Assembly (NCBI GenBank): GCA_033398695.1
Contig: CM065801.1
Location: forward strand, 2,604,001 to 2,668,000
Reading direction: 5' to 3'
Source: Orobanche coerulescens
Lineage: Eukaryota; Streptophyta; Magnoliopsida; Lamiales; Orobanchaceae
DNA: 64,000 bases
Made by a program: the position numbers and the translations under genes. This document shows, piece after piece, positions 45,656-57,934 of the stretch; position 1 is the stretch's first letter, and every line of letters starts with the position of its first letter. The notes beneath the pieces are model-generated. The model ran no database searches. It was not told the origin of the DNA and saw only the letters and a list, made by a program, of their open reading frames with translations.

Positions 45656-46682
45656 TCCCCTAAAAGTAGAACCATTACTTTTATAATTTTTTATTTACAA
45701 AGTGAATTGACTATTTAGTCTCGGTCGAGGCGATATTTAAAAAAATATACCATATTAAATATAAAAATAAATATAAAAATACAAAAAAAAAAACTTTTAT
45801 TCATTGTTTATTATAAAGAAAAGAATCTACACTTTTGAAAAAAAAAATGTACAGCGGATTTTAAGACCAGCACCGGTACTTTTATACCTAACATAAGCAA
45901 CACATCTTTTAAAGTTACAAAACCCCTTTGAGGTTTGTATTTACCTTACCTACAGACCTGGAACCAATCTACTAAATCTGACAAGATGTGTGTATAGGAG
46001 AACTTCACAAGATCGTTTGGCAGTGAAGGTAACAGGCCTAGAACCGATCTAACTTCAATCGACTTAAAAAAAATCAAGAAGATGATATTTTATATGGTCC
46101 ACTGCCACACAGAAACCACGTCCTAAGAACTTGGTTAAATCTATAAGTAGAATATAATCTAAAACCTAGAGATGCCATGGGTGCTTATCCTTCACGTGAA
46201 AGTAGAACTGGCTAGGGATACAATCATACTGTATGGAAACATCAGTTTTATCTATTAAAACAGCTCCGGCAGTCCGCATATAATAGTCTGGAATATACTA
46301 AATTATAGTTCGCATAATCCTTCAGATATAAAAGGATCATCGTTAGTACCACATCAACGAAAAACAAGAAGAGTACAAACAACCATTTTATCGTTAAAAC
46401 CAAATACATGTTAGGATAAGATTAAGTAAATCAAGACGGGAAAGAGTTATCCTCAATTGTTTGTGTAAAATAAGATTATATAGTCCAATATTATTATATC
46501 CTCAATTGACGATACCATCAGTTATCATCAATTGTTTATATAGTCCAATATTATTATATCCGGATAATACACAAATCAGTTTCTCCAATCGTCTCTTCCG
46601 CCCGTCGTTTTCCACTTTCTTCAATCGTCTCTTCCGCCCATCGCTGCGCTGACTCCCATCTGCCACCCGCCTAAATACACTG
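45656..46682. other. Intergenic DNA up to the copia element
   Basis: No gene recognised. TATATAGTCCAATATTATTATA occurs twice (46476 and 46537) and TTCAATCGTCTCTTCCGCCC twice (46588-46645). The duplicated CT-rich words abut the copia insertion. Confidence 0.45.
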
Positions 46683-47590
46683 TGTTGGGATTAAGTGGCC
46701 CAAATGAATAAAATAATGAGGGCCCAAAATTTATCTCCTGCAGCCCACTTAAAATCGGACCCGGCCCGGAACTCTTTTTTGGAAGCAGCCCATTAGCCTG
46801 GATTAATCTTGGCCATTCATTTGGTATCTTTTAATCCAGCCATTGGTTTATATTTACCCTAAATATATAAACCCTCTACCCCAAACCCTACCCCTCACTT
46901 CTCTCCTCTCACCCGCCGTCAGTTCCCTTTCTTCCTTATCTCCCCCCCGATTTTCTTTCCTTTCTCCTCGGTTTGACCTGCTCTTGTGATATGGAAACTA
47001 AATCTCCCCGATTTCTTCTCTTCGTTTTGTTGTTCCGATTCTCCTATAAATTCCGATTTCGGAGGAGATGAAAGCACAACGAAAATAAAGAGAGCAAGTG
47101 ATTTTTTCCCTTGAATCCTTCGGTTTTCTCTGTGAAATATTTGAGGGGTTTTGTGGGTGACCTTTGTGAGAATCGGGATCTGATTTTCTGGGGTTTTTCG
47201 GTAGCTTTGTGCTTCGATTCTGGTTTTGGGGTTTTGGATCGGTTGAATCTTGCTTGGTGCTTTGATTCTTCAGAGGTTGCTTCCGGTTCCGGTGGTGGGT
47301 TCGGTTCGAGGTGCTGGCCGCGGGTCTTGTGAGTCCAGGACGTGGCTACGGGGACGGAGGACTGAGCCGGCCGGTTGTTTCCTACAGTGACATCACTTTC
47401 CGACGGTTTCGGCCGTTTGGTTTGCATTTTCTATTCCCACTGTTTTGTTTTCTTTTCCCAGTCGTTGTTTGATTTATTTAATAGAAGCTGTGTAATCCCT
47501 AATCCCTATCCCGAGTAGATTCGTGTAATAGTTATATTTGTTATAATTATTGTAATATTCGTGCCACCCGATTCGGACCAATACTCAACA
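46683..47590 (+). repeat. 5' LTR of copia element
   Basis: Contains a TATA box AATATATAAACCC at about 46862 followed by a pyrimidine-rich leader (46890-46960). Several frames on both strands within it are chance. Confidence 0.95.
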
Positions 47591-47591
47591 T

Positions 47592-47603
47592 TGGTACCGG
47601 AGC
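47592..47603 (+). other. Primer binding site
   Basis: TGGTACCGGAGC, a two-base variant of the initiator tRNA-Met site TGGTATCAGAGC, directly after the LTR. Confidence 0.8.
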
Positions 47604-48166
47604 TTTGGTTTGGATCTGTCCGAATCGGGTCAACCCGGATCGCTCAGGTATATCGGCTAACCCTCTCTTCATTTTCTGTTTTTTACTTGCTCGTTGTCCT
47701 TTGTGATATTATTCCCGTTCGTTGTTCTTGGTGATTTTTCCTTTGTGATATTTTTGTTCGGATCTTGTTGTTCTTCGTGTTGCTCGATGTTCTTCGTGTT
47801 TTTTAGGGCAGACTGCTCTCGGCCCACTGTCCTTCGTGTTTCTGGGCTGACTGTCTCGGCCCTGTTATTTTTTGCTTCTGCTGCATTGTTGGTAATATTC
47901 TGTGTGTTTATTACTGCAATTTTTACTTCGTGTTGAATCTGGAATTTTTTCATAATCGGGCATTTAAACCCTCCTGCCTGGACCGCTTAAGTGTCCTCGG
48001 ATCCTGTAGGGGCTTGATATTGAATTTTTCAGATTCGTTTAAATTTAATCATCTGTGTGATTTTATTGATTACTTTGTGTTTCTGAGGTTTGATAAAATA
48101 AACCGTTTTCTCCTTGTTTGTGTTTTCCACAAATTTTCAAAAACTGTGTTCATTTTGAAAATTAAA

Positions 48167-51100
48167 ATGGGATCAATCTCTGCCTTCTATGTGGCACCAT
48201 TTGATGGAAAAGGTGATTTTGCCATTTGGCAACAAAAAATGAAAAGCATACTTATTCAACAAAAATGTTTCAAAGCTATTGATAATTCTTTCGCTTCTAA
48301 TGTGACGGCGGATAAAAAGGCTGAACTTGATGAGTTTGCTTATTCTGCGATTATCTTGAACCTTTCTGACTCTGTGATAAGAAAATTAGGTAAACATGGT
48401 TCGGCTAAAGAGTTATGGGAAAAATTAGAAGAAATGTATATCAAACTTCACGCCCAATAAATTGTTTCTTCTTGAAAAATTTTTCCGCTACAAGCTTGAT
48501 CTTAATAAAGACATTGATGCCAATTTAGACGTGTTTACAAAACTGGTTCAAGATATAAAGTTAACGGGAGATAAAAACATCGATGATTACACTCCGATTG
48601 TTCTTTTGAATGCTATTCCAGATTCTTATAGTGATGTGAAATCTGCCATTAAATATGGTAGAGATCAAGTGACCTTAGATATTGTTGTAAACGGCTTAAA
48701 GAGCAAAGAGTTAGATTTGAAAAACAATAAAGGTGTCACTTAGAAATCTTGGCGAGGTTAATTTTGTCAAAGGAAGACCTCAAAAACGCTTTCAAAATAA
48801 AAAGTCTTCCAACAGTCAAAATAACCAAACCAACAAGAAAAAGGGCAATGAAAAATTTCGGTTTAAACCTAAACCTAATAATCGTAAGTGTTACAATTGT
48901 GGTGAGTATGGTCACTATATTCAAGACTGCACTAAATCTAAGAAAAACTAAAGAATCAACAGGCTAACTTAGGTCTCGGTGAAAATCGGGTGATGTGTTT
49001 ATGATTTCGATGCTATGCATACTTCGTGAACTCTGTGTTAGCTGACCTTGGTGAAAATGATTGGCTGGTTGATTCTGGATGCACATTTCACATGACTCCG
49101 CATAAACAACTTTTTCTAGCTATCGTGATTTGAAAAATCGATATGTGTCTATGCCGGATCATGTAAAACGAAATGTTCTTTGGAATAGGAACTGTGTGCC
49201 TTAAATTCGAACTGAAATTCGATAACTTTGGAAAATGTTAGGCATGTTCCTCACTTAGCTCATAATTTAATGTCATGTGCATGTCTTGAAGATGATGGTT
49301 TTGAAGGTACATGGGCTAAGGGTGCTATGAAAGTTACGAGAGGTCCCAAAACTTTTTTTGTCGCCATTCGTAAAATGAATTTATATATTTGTTCCATCAG
49401 AAGTAACTTTTCCGTTAATGCGGTACTTGGAGATAAAACGAAATCGCATAAACGGTTGGGTCACATTAGTGGTAAAGGTCTTGAAATATTGCACAAAAAT
49501 GGTTGTTTTGGGAATGATAAAATATCTGACTTGCCATTTTGTGATAACTGTGTGTATGGTAAGCAACATCGTGCGAACTTTCCCCATTCACCTTCCCCAA
49601 ACCCCCCTAAGAGTTCAAATGTGTTTGAATGTCTGCATGGTGATGTGTGGGGGCCTGCCAGTGTTCCGACACACGGCGGAAACCGATATTTTTTATCTGT
49701 GATTGATGATTATTCCAGGAAAGTCTTTGTGTTTCTTCTTAAGAACAAATCTGATGTGTTTGACACGTTCAAAACGTGGAAAATTTTAATTGAAAATCAA
49801 ACCGGTAAGAAAATTAAAATTTTGAGAACTGACAATGGCCTGGAATTTTGCAATAATTTGTTTGATACATTGTGTGCGGAAAGTGGTATTCAAAGGCATA
49901 GGACAGCACCCTACACCCCCCAACAAAACGGAATCGCTGAGCGCATGAACCGAACCCTCCTTGATAGGGTAAGGTCTATGCTCGTCACTCGGATTGTCAA
50001 AACGTTTTTGGGGTGAGGCTTTATCTACAGCTGCCTATATTATAAACAGATCTCCATCTGTCCCTTTGAATGGAAACTATCCAGAATCTGTGTGGACTGG
50101 TAGTAATATTGATTTCTCAAATCTTCGTGTATTTGGGTGTGCTGCATATGTTCATCAAAAGCAAGATAAACTAGAACCTAGATCGATAAGATGTGTGTTC
50201 TTAGGCTACCCGGAGGGAGTTAAGGGTTTTAGGCTATGGCTTAAGGGCGAACCAGGGTTTAAGGTGCTAATTAGTAGGGATGTTATATTTAATGAAGATG
50301 AATTTCCTTGTCTTGAACATCCTGCACCCGCACCCGTGCACATGCCTAATCCAGAATTTGTTTCTAACTACCCTACCTTAAGTGAGGTGGAGCACGAAAA
50401 TGATGAAACTTTGCATCTTGAAAATGAAAATCATTAGAAAATTCTAGAGATTAAGTAATTTAGAATGTTGATGAAAGTACTGAACTGACCAACTATCAAT
50501 TAACTAGAGATAGGCCTAGAAGAGAGAATGTTAGGAGGCCTCATCACTTTGATGATTTTCATATGATGTCTCATGCTTGCAATGTGTTTGAATCTTTAGA
50601 TAATAACGAACCTAAAAGCTACAAAGATGCTTTAAAATCAAAATGCTTCGATTGGTTAAATGCTATGAATGATGAAATGAATTCCTGCATGTTAACCAAA
50701 CTCGACTCTTGTTCCAAAACCTGAACATTGTTCTCTTGTGGACTGTAAGTGGTTATTTAAGGTTAAGAATGAAGTAGAGAATATCAGATTTAAAGCTAGG
50801 TTGGTTGCTAAAGGTTTCATTCAAAAGGAAGGAATTGATTACACTGAGATATTTGCTCCTGTTGTGAAATTCACCACCGTGCGTATCATGCTTGCTTTAG
50901 TTGCTCACTTTAATTGGGAATTAAAACAAATGGATGTTAAAACAGCTTTTCTTCATGGTGAATTAAATGAGAAAATTTATATGAGGCAGCCAGAAGGTTT
51001 TGTCGACTCTAAGAAACCTGATCACGTTTGCCTTCTTAAAAAGGCCCTTTATGGCCTAAAACAGTCTCCAAGGCAATGGAACAAAAAGTTTGACTCTTAC

Positions 51101-52161
51101 ATGCTTTCTTTAAAATTCAAACGTAGTTCGTATGACCCTTGTCTCTATTTTAAAGTAGACTCCACTGTTCCTATCTTCTTGCTTATCTATGTGGATGACA
51201 TGTTACTTGTGAGTCCGTGCATAAAATTGATTGATCATGTTAGATCGTGTCTTAGTGATCAATTCGACATGAAATACCTTGGAGACGCCCAGAAAATTTT
51301 AGGCATGAATATTGTTAGAGATAGAAAAAACTGTTCTTTGTTTCTCAATCAGTCTTCCTACATAGAGAAAATACTTGAAAAATTTTCTATGACTGCTGCA
51401 AAACCTGCTTCTGTGCCTCTTGCTGCCCATTTTCTGTTATGCAAAGATCAATCTCCAAAAACTAGTGAAGAAGAAAAATCAATGGAAAAAATTCCCTACG
51501 CTAATGCTATAGGATCACCATGTATCTCATGGTTAGTACCAGACCTGATATAGCCTATGCTGTTAGTTGCTTGAGTAGATACATGTCTAATCCTGGTATG
51601 CCTCATTGGGAAGCCTTGAAGTGGCTTCTCCGTTATTTGAAATCCTCTGTGGATGTTGGTATTAAGTTTTCTAAATCTGGTGATGGTGTTAAACTTGTTG
51701 GATATGTGGATTCTAACTTTGCTAATGATCGTGACAATCGAAAATCCACGACCTCTTATGTGTTTACCCTTTGTGGCTCTTGCATTAGTTGGAAATCTCA
51801 GTTACAGAATGTTGTTGCTTTATCTACAACTGAATCTGAATATGTTGCTACAACTGAGGCATTTAAAGAAGCCATATGGCTAAAGGGTCTTCTGTCCGAA
51901 ATCGGTTTTCTGAAAGAAAAAGTCGTGGTATTTTCAGATAGTCAATCTGGAATTCAGCTTTGCAAAAATCCTGTCTTTCATGACCGCACTAAACATATTG
52001 ATGTTAAATTTCATTTTATTCGTGACATTGTTGAAAAAGGTGAACTTGATCTTGGAAAAATTCCTTCAGAATTCAATCCTGCAGATATGGGCACCAAATG
52101 CTTGCCTTTGGAGAAGTTTGTGTCCTGCACTGACCTGCTGAACTTGGGAACTCAAGACTAA
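48167..52161 (+). pseudogene. Copia gag-pol polyprotein, frameshifted
   Basis: Gag starts at ATG 48167 (FDGKGDFAIWQQKMKSILIQ), shifts frame near 48449, and ends with the CCHC knuckle CYNCGEYGHYIQDC at 48889-48930. Protease motif VDSGCTFHMT is at 49068-49097. Integrase (about 49228-50400) has the zinc-binding region HKRLGH...FCDNC and acidic residues D (49642), D (49831) and E (49939). RT (about 50738-51490) has YVDDM at 51188, and RNase H (to stop 52161) has ALSTTESEYVA. All catalytic residues visible are kept, but the frame changes at least near 48449, 48730, between the knuckle and integrase, near 49995, between 50437 and 50738, and near 51520. As assembled it cannot produce a full polyprotein. 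Confidence 0.92.
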
Positions 52162-52365
52162 CTCTTAGTCTTTGCCTTCTTTGTGATGGCTTTACATTCT
52201 TAGTGAATTATTATGCTATCTTTGTGATAGTCCTGCTGTCTTAGTGATTGCTTTCTTTGTGATTACCTGTACTTACTTTGTGTTTTGTGTGCAGGTGATG
52301 TCCGGCGATGATGACCTCCGTCTCCCTTATGTACCCCGATGACTCATTTGGCCCAGGTGGAGAAT
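52162..52365 (+). other. 3' noncoding region of copia element
   Basis: Short repeats of CTTTGTGATxG and TTAGTGATTG fill the space between the RNase H stop and the purine-rich CCCAGGTGGAGAAT before the 3' LTR. Confidence 0.6.
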
Positions 52366-53270
52366 TGTTGGGATTAAGTGGCCCAAATGAATAAAATAAT
52401 GAGGGCCCAAAATTTATCTCCTGCAGCCCACTTAAAATCGGACCCGGCCCGGAACTCTTTTTTGGAAGCAGCCCATTAGCCTGGATTAATCTTGGCCATT
52501 CATTTGGTATCTTTTAATCCAGCCATTGGTTTATATTTACCCTAAATATATAAACCCTCTACCCCAAACCCTACCCCTCACTTCTCTCCTCTCACCCGCC
52601 GTCAGTTCCCTTTCTCCCTTATCTCCCTCCGATTTTCTTTCCTTTCTCCTCGGTTTGACCTGCTCTTGTGATATGGAAACTAAATCTCCCCGATTTCTTC
52701 TCTTCGTTTTGTTGTTCCGATTCTCCTATAAATTCCGATTTCGGAGGAGATGAAAGCACAACGAAAATAAAGAGAGCAAGTGATTTTTTCCCTTGAATCC
52801 TTCGGTTTTCTCTGTGAAATATTTGAGGGGTTTTGTGGGTGAGCTTTGTGAGAATCGGGATCTGATGTTCTGGGGTTTTTCGGTAGCTTTGTGCTTCGAT
52901 TCTGGTTTTGGGGTTTTGGATCGGTTGAATCTTGCTTGGTGCTTTGATTCTTCAGAGGTTGCTTCCGGTTCCGGTGGTGGGTTCGGTTCGAGGTGCTGGC
53001 CGCGGGTCTTGTGAGTCCAGGACGTGGCTACGGGGACGGAGGACTGAGCTGGCCGGTTGTTTCCGACAGTGACATCACTCCGACGGTTTCGGCCGTTTGG
53101 TTTGCATTTTCTATTCCCACTGTTTTGTTTTCTTTTCCTAGTCGTTGTTTGATTTATTTAATAGAAGTTGTGTAATCCCTAATCCCTATCCCGAGTAGAT
53201 TCGTGTAATAGTTATATTTGTTATAATTATTGTAATATTCGTGCCACCCGATTCGGACCAATACTCAACA
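52366..53270 (+). repeat. 3' LTR of copia element
   Basis: 905 bp, same ends as the 5' LTR, TATA box at about 52544. Target duplication CACTG follows. Confidence 0.95.
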
Positions 53271-53275
53271 CACTG

Positions 53276-55600
53276 AAAAGTGGATTTGGGTTAAAATTAA
53301 GAAGTCTGCTCAATTGAATAACCCTACAAAGAAACCGGGTATAAAACCTCCTCCTCACAAGAATTCGGCCGACATAATTCTCACTCTCATCTCCTCCCGA
53401 TCTTTCTCTCCTCTCTCAACAGTTCACTCGGTTTCTCTCTCTCACTCTCTCGGTTTCTTCCCGTCTCAGCCTCTCTCTAACCTTCTGCAATCTCTCAACC
53501 CCCCCTCCTGACCGACTCCCTCACTCTCTCGGCCGGAAATAAAACGGCAGAAAGACACACACACAAAAGCACAGAGATTGAAAAAAAGGTTTCGGCTCTC
53601 CGATTCTCACCGTTCTCTCTCTCATAAAACACACATCACACACTGGGGAAAGAACGCGGCCGGACGAGTGGCGACGGAAACGAGGCGACTGAAACGAGGC
53701 GACAGTTTGATACGTTTCGGGCCCGATGATTTGAGCGGGCCGAAGGGCTCAAAGATTTTAAGTCCAACTCAGATCTGATTTTGGTAATTTGGGTTTCTTG
53801 CGTGGAATTGGGCGGCGGTTCAAGTGCCGAAACATTGGAGAAGGCTATTTCAGGTAAGGTTCGATCGCAACTTCTGATTTTCGAGTTTGCCCGATTCGGG
53901 ATACTGAGATTCCGATTCAGGCCATGGGTTCTCGAAATTTGTGAGTCAATTTCACGGTGAGGGTTGTATAATCGGGTTTCGAGTTGTACCGGGTCGGGCC
54001 GAACATTTGTAAAAAAAAATCGGATAGGATTAAGATTTCTGGCTCGAATCCGCTGAAGGGTTGAAGATGTTTCAATCGGAATCAAATGTGGGTTTCTGTT
54101 TTAAGCTTCTAAAACAGATTTTTTTTTTAGAGTTTTGTGCTTGCGGCCCGAGATGCTGAAAGACAGGCTTTAAGATCAACCTCTCATCATTTTTCCAGTT
54201 TCTTCAATCGACTGCCGCCCGCTTACCTCTGTTCTCACGCCGTTCGCCCACTTTCTCTCTCAGATCTCTGGTAATGTTACTCTCTCCTTCTCTCTCTCTC
54301 TCTCTTTTAATTTCAACTGATTTTATGTCAATGTGAATGATGATGATTTTAGAAACTTTGCAGATTAGAGTTTTGCTCAATTTTGGTTTGATGACACCCT
54401 GTTTACTTGGCTTGAGTCAATTGGTTCGGGGTCTTAACAACAGAATTAGTCCAAATTAGGGTTTGTAATTATATACCTCCCAAGTCTGAAGCAAGTTTCT
54501 GTAAATAAATGAAGAATTAGGGGTTATATAATTATATATGTACTCTCCCAATTTGGTTCGGTTTCGATTATCAATTTTAGAAATTTCATTATTTCTGCAT
54601 TTTATTTTCAAAATAGATTCTACTAATTATCTCGGCATTTTCTGTAAAACAGATTGCTATGATTCTTTCTGCATTTTATTTTCAAAATAGAAGAGTTGAT
54701 CTACTGAATTCTTGTCCAAGACTTGTGCCAATTCATTTGTTTTGTTTCGGTTTTGTGTTTCAGTTTTTCTTATATGCTGGGTTAGCAAAACAGAATGTTT
54801 GGTGTAGCAGATTTTTGTCCCCACTTTTAATAATTTTTTCATCAGTTAAGAAGGTAAATTTTGTTGAAGAGATTATGATGAATTTGGGTAGCCTAAAAAC
54901 TTTTCATTGGGATCTTTTCTGCACTCTGCTAATTGCTTCCGTAGTTCCATTTGACCTAATTTCATATGTGAAGTCTTGCTATTCAAACCAACTCAATTAT
55001 ACATGTGGCGGAATGAGTGATGAGTCATTCAATTAGCTTGATTTTTTTTTCGATGAAACATGCAAGCTGAATTCTTGGCCTGATGGATCACACATGGCTA
55101 TATATTCGTTTATTATGTATTTTTGGGGATTATATGGAAGTTTGATTCCTAGAGTTTACAATTATACTTGTTTGATGTGTTATTGTGTTTGTTTTTGTTA
55201 ATTGAATTGATTTCAGACATGCTGACTCAAAAATTCAAGTCATTCAAGATACAAATAATTGCTTAAAATTATTTGTTGTGAGGCTTCACTCCTTATATAC
55301 TGTGTTGGCTGTCTTTGTACCCTTGATATCTAATCGAATATCATTTTATCATTTTGTACCCTGTCAACACTAATACTGTATGTATGTGGTTACTGAAGCA
55401 GTTTGCATATATTTTTGCAGAAAGAGGTTCTATCACATGTGATATTTTCTGTTAAATAAAGAATTGCTTCATGATTTGAATTTGATATATTCTGGTATAT
55501 CTGATTGGGCTTGGTCTGCATACTCTTGAAAAAAATTATGTAGTTTTATCTCTTGTTTTTAATGAATCAGGTTGAAGGAATTTATGTCATATAGTACGGA
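53276..55600. other. CT-rich, promoter-like DNA without a recognised gene
   Basis: 53330-53540 has GGGTATAAAACC, a TATA-like word, then a pyrimidine-rich tract. TTTCAGGTAAGG (53848) and TCTCTGGTAATG (54266) look like splice donors, and a (TC)n run lies at 54285-54306. This could be the 5' part of a gene or an unidentified LTR leader. No conserved protein frame is seen. Confidence 0.4.
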
Positions 55601-55639
55601 AGCAACAATATAAGTCAAAAACATATAATTGGAAAGCGG

Positions 55640-55873
55640 ATGCATTTTTACGATGGTGGTGCCTCCTCTTCACCACCCTTGGAGGAATTGTTTAGTGCTC
55701 CGCGTGTCATTGCGGAATCATTATCCAATGGTAATTGGATGGTAAGAATGATGAATCATTATGATCTTCCAAGTGAAATAAGGGTTCTGTTGGGAGCTAA
55801 ATTACTAGACAATCCTTCAATGTTTCCTGTGATAGTTAATTATAAGGAAAAAAGAACTATTCTCTTTCCTTAG
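55640..55873 (+). CDS. Hypothetical 77-aa frame, not recognised
   Basis: The frame starts MHFYDGGASSSPPLEELFSA and ends KEKRTILFP. Composition is protein-like (mixed hydrophobic and charged residues, a possible helix IRVLLGAKLLDN), unlike the AT-biased chance frames nearby. No domain or motif known to me. It is preceded by an acceptor-like TTTTTAATGAATCAG and followed by CCTTAGGTCAG, so it might be an exon of a longer gene beginning in the CT-rich region upstream. It could equally be a fragment of a decayed gene. Confidence 0.3.
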   Translation: MHFYDGGASSSPPLEELFSAPRVIAESLSNGNWMVRMMNHYDLPSEIRVLLGAKLLDNPSMFPVIVNYKEKRTILFP

Positions 55874-57203
55874 GTCAGTGTCACCCATTGAGAGACCTAA
55901 CCCACTCCTAACCCATTTTAGTGCCCTATTTATAATATTGAGGTTTATTCAATCATAAGCTCAAGGCTTCGTATGTTAACTTCAATAGATCAGCTTAAGA
56001 CTAAGCTCAAAATTAATTCATTAAAATCGAACTCAAAATTACTCAACAAAAAGAATGAGCAGCAATTATTTTATTCAATTATTTTATTCAATCGAACTCA
56101 AAATTACTCAGTAATAATACTACCAAATCAATTGGGATTAGTTAATAGTTATTACAGCAACAATTATTACAGCGAAAAATTACGAAATTAGGGACTACAT
56201 CAACATCAGGGATTACAACAACAATTGAGGTTTATTCAATCAAAGAAGAAATTATCCAAACGATCAAACAATCAAAGTATATGAACTAGTAATCTATTAT
56301 TATTAATAAGTATAAAGTGGGCTTTTTTTTAATCGCTGTTTCTTTTTCTATTATTTTCATTTTTTCAATTGTAGTGGGCCAATATATTCGTGTGTTGTAT
56401 ATTTATTTCTTTAATTTTCATATTATGTTGTATTTCACTTTCATTAATTTAACTTATGTTGTGTCGTGTTGTAAGTTTAAAGTGAAAAATATTTTTACTG
56501 TTGTCTAATATTTGCAGGTTTGTTATATTTATTTTTCCTAATAATTTATTAATTAAAAATATTAAACTTAATAGATATGAAACTTAAAAATGAGGATATG
56601 GAAGTGAAATATGATTTATTGATATAAGCAAAAATTAAAGTTGATAAAAAAAAGTTAGTGGATTGTGAGGTCCATAATGATATAAGTAAGAATTAAAGTT
56701 GATAAAATATTATTATGAGTAGAAATATAAAGAAGAGAATTCGAGATTTTTTTTTTTTTTTCACAATTAAATTTTTTAATTTAATATTCGAAACAAATCG
56801 ATTGGTCCGATTAATCCCAGGACGGTGCCTTCACAATCACGCTTTTTACAACACAGGTCGAATGTATGTGTAACAAATAGTGTTATTACGTAATAAATAG
56901 TGTTATTATATGTTCCATTAAAAAATAAAAACGCAATCTTATTACACATTTCTTTATGACATTTAGGGCTGGTTATTTGGTTGTGGACATATTGGGTCTT
57001 TCTTCATTTTGGCTTGGGTAGCAGCCAAGAGCAATTTCTAGAGTCAAGAGCAAAAGAGGCCTCAAAATTCTCTCTTTTGATACAAGTGGAAGACCTTGCA
57101 ACCAATTATACAACGAATATAGTATTTATGTAAAAGTCATTTTTTACCTACACTTTATTATAAATATTACATGTGGTTGCACAAAAATTAATTAATATAT
57201 TAG
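55874..57203. other. AT-rich intergenic DNA
   Basis: The words GAGGTTTATTCAATCA (55940, 56227) and TCGAACTCAAAATTACTCA (56028, 56093) are each repeated. Nothing coding is recognised. Confidence 0.5.
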
Positions 57204-57210
57204 TTTCCGA

Positions 57211-57436
57211 CGGATGCGGATCCCCTGCTGGGCATGAAAGCCCAGCACTCCTACTGGGCAAAAAAATAGTGTAAAAATGATAGTAGGGGTTGGGGAGTTG
57301 GTAGGGATTATGAAGAACTAGTAGGGATTGTTGATATTTTGAACGGTTGGATTTACACATCACATAAAATGAAACGTGTAGATTATGCCCAGTAGGGGTT
57401 GCTGGGCTTTCATGCCCAGCAGGGGATCCGCTTCCG
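57211..57436. mobile_element. Foldback MITE with hairpin-forming terminal repeats
   Basis: Terminal inverted repeats of about 48 bp begin CGGATGCGGATCCCCTGC and end with its complement; one or two mismatches are visible. Each arm itself contains TGCTGGGC-ATGAAA-GCCCAGCA, an 8-bp stem with a six-base loop. The direct repeat TTTCCGA flanks the element (57204-57210 and 57437-57443; eight bases if a shared G is counted). The 130-bp centre is unique. Superfamily uncertain; duplication length would fit hAT or a short Mutator-like case. Confidence 0.85.
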
Positions 57437-57639
57437 TTTCCGACCCCCCTTTTGTATAATCACTATTAATATGTTTAATATTTTAAGCTACATTACGTCC
57501 TCATTATTTATACTTACAAAATCTATAGGTCTATTACATCTAATTATTTTTTAAAAAAATACACTAATTTTTAATTAAATGTAATACTTAAATTGGATCG
57601 GATAAATTATATATATATATATTATAAATTTAGTATTAA

Positions 57640-57790
57640 AAAAGAAAATATTTTACACATTTTAAAAAATTTAGTAAAAAAATTCATATGTAATTTCACA
57701 TAATTACATACAGTGAGAAAATAGAAATAAAATATACCACTTTTATAAAATGTGATGTTCACATTTTAAAAAAATGACAAAATATACCCA
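57640..57790. repeat. AT-rich dispersed repeat (pair with 44700-44890)
   Basis: Shares GAAAATATTTTACACATTTTA, ACATAATTACATACAGTGAG and CTTTTATAAAATGTGATGTTC with the earlier copy, same orientation. Confidence 0.7.
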
Positions 57791-57934
57791 ATTATGTTTG
57801 TATTTAACTCATTATAACTAACCCAAAAAGAAATGATTTCTACATTGTTTCTATATTTGAACATAACAATTGCATCCAAAGAAGGGAAAGTACACAAGTA
57901 ATGGAGTTTTATTGTTCCATACCTCATAGGCTAT

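Larger units (their letters stand above)
46683..53270 (+). mobile_element. Full-length Ty1/copia retrotransposon
   Basis: LTRs of 908 bp (46683-47590) and 905 bp (52366-53270), both TGTTGGGATTAAGTGGCCC ... ACTCAACA, are flanked by the 5-bp duplication CACTG (46678-46682 and 53271-53275). I count about ten differences between LTRs, roughly 99 percent identity, so the insertion is young. A primer site TGGTACCGGAGC follows the left LTR at 47592, and CCCAGGTGGAGAAT precedes the right one. Gag, protease, integrase, RT and RNase H occur in copia order on the plus strand. Several frameshifts break the polyprotein. The gag and RT style suggests the Tork/Tnt1 side of copia (inference). Confidence 0.95.

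Noticed and set aside
47044..47427. 127-codon minus-strand frame in the copia LTR
   Set aside because: Antisense to the LTR leader; the second LTR copy has indels here and no family signature exists.
52526..53511. Ser/Leu/Pro-rich frames
   Set aside because: They arise from pyrimidine-rich leader sequence of the LTR and its flank.
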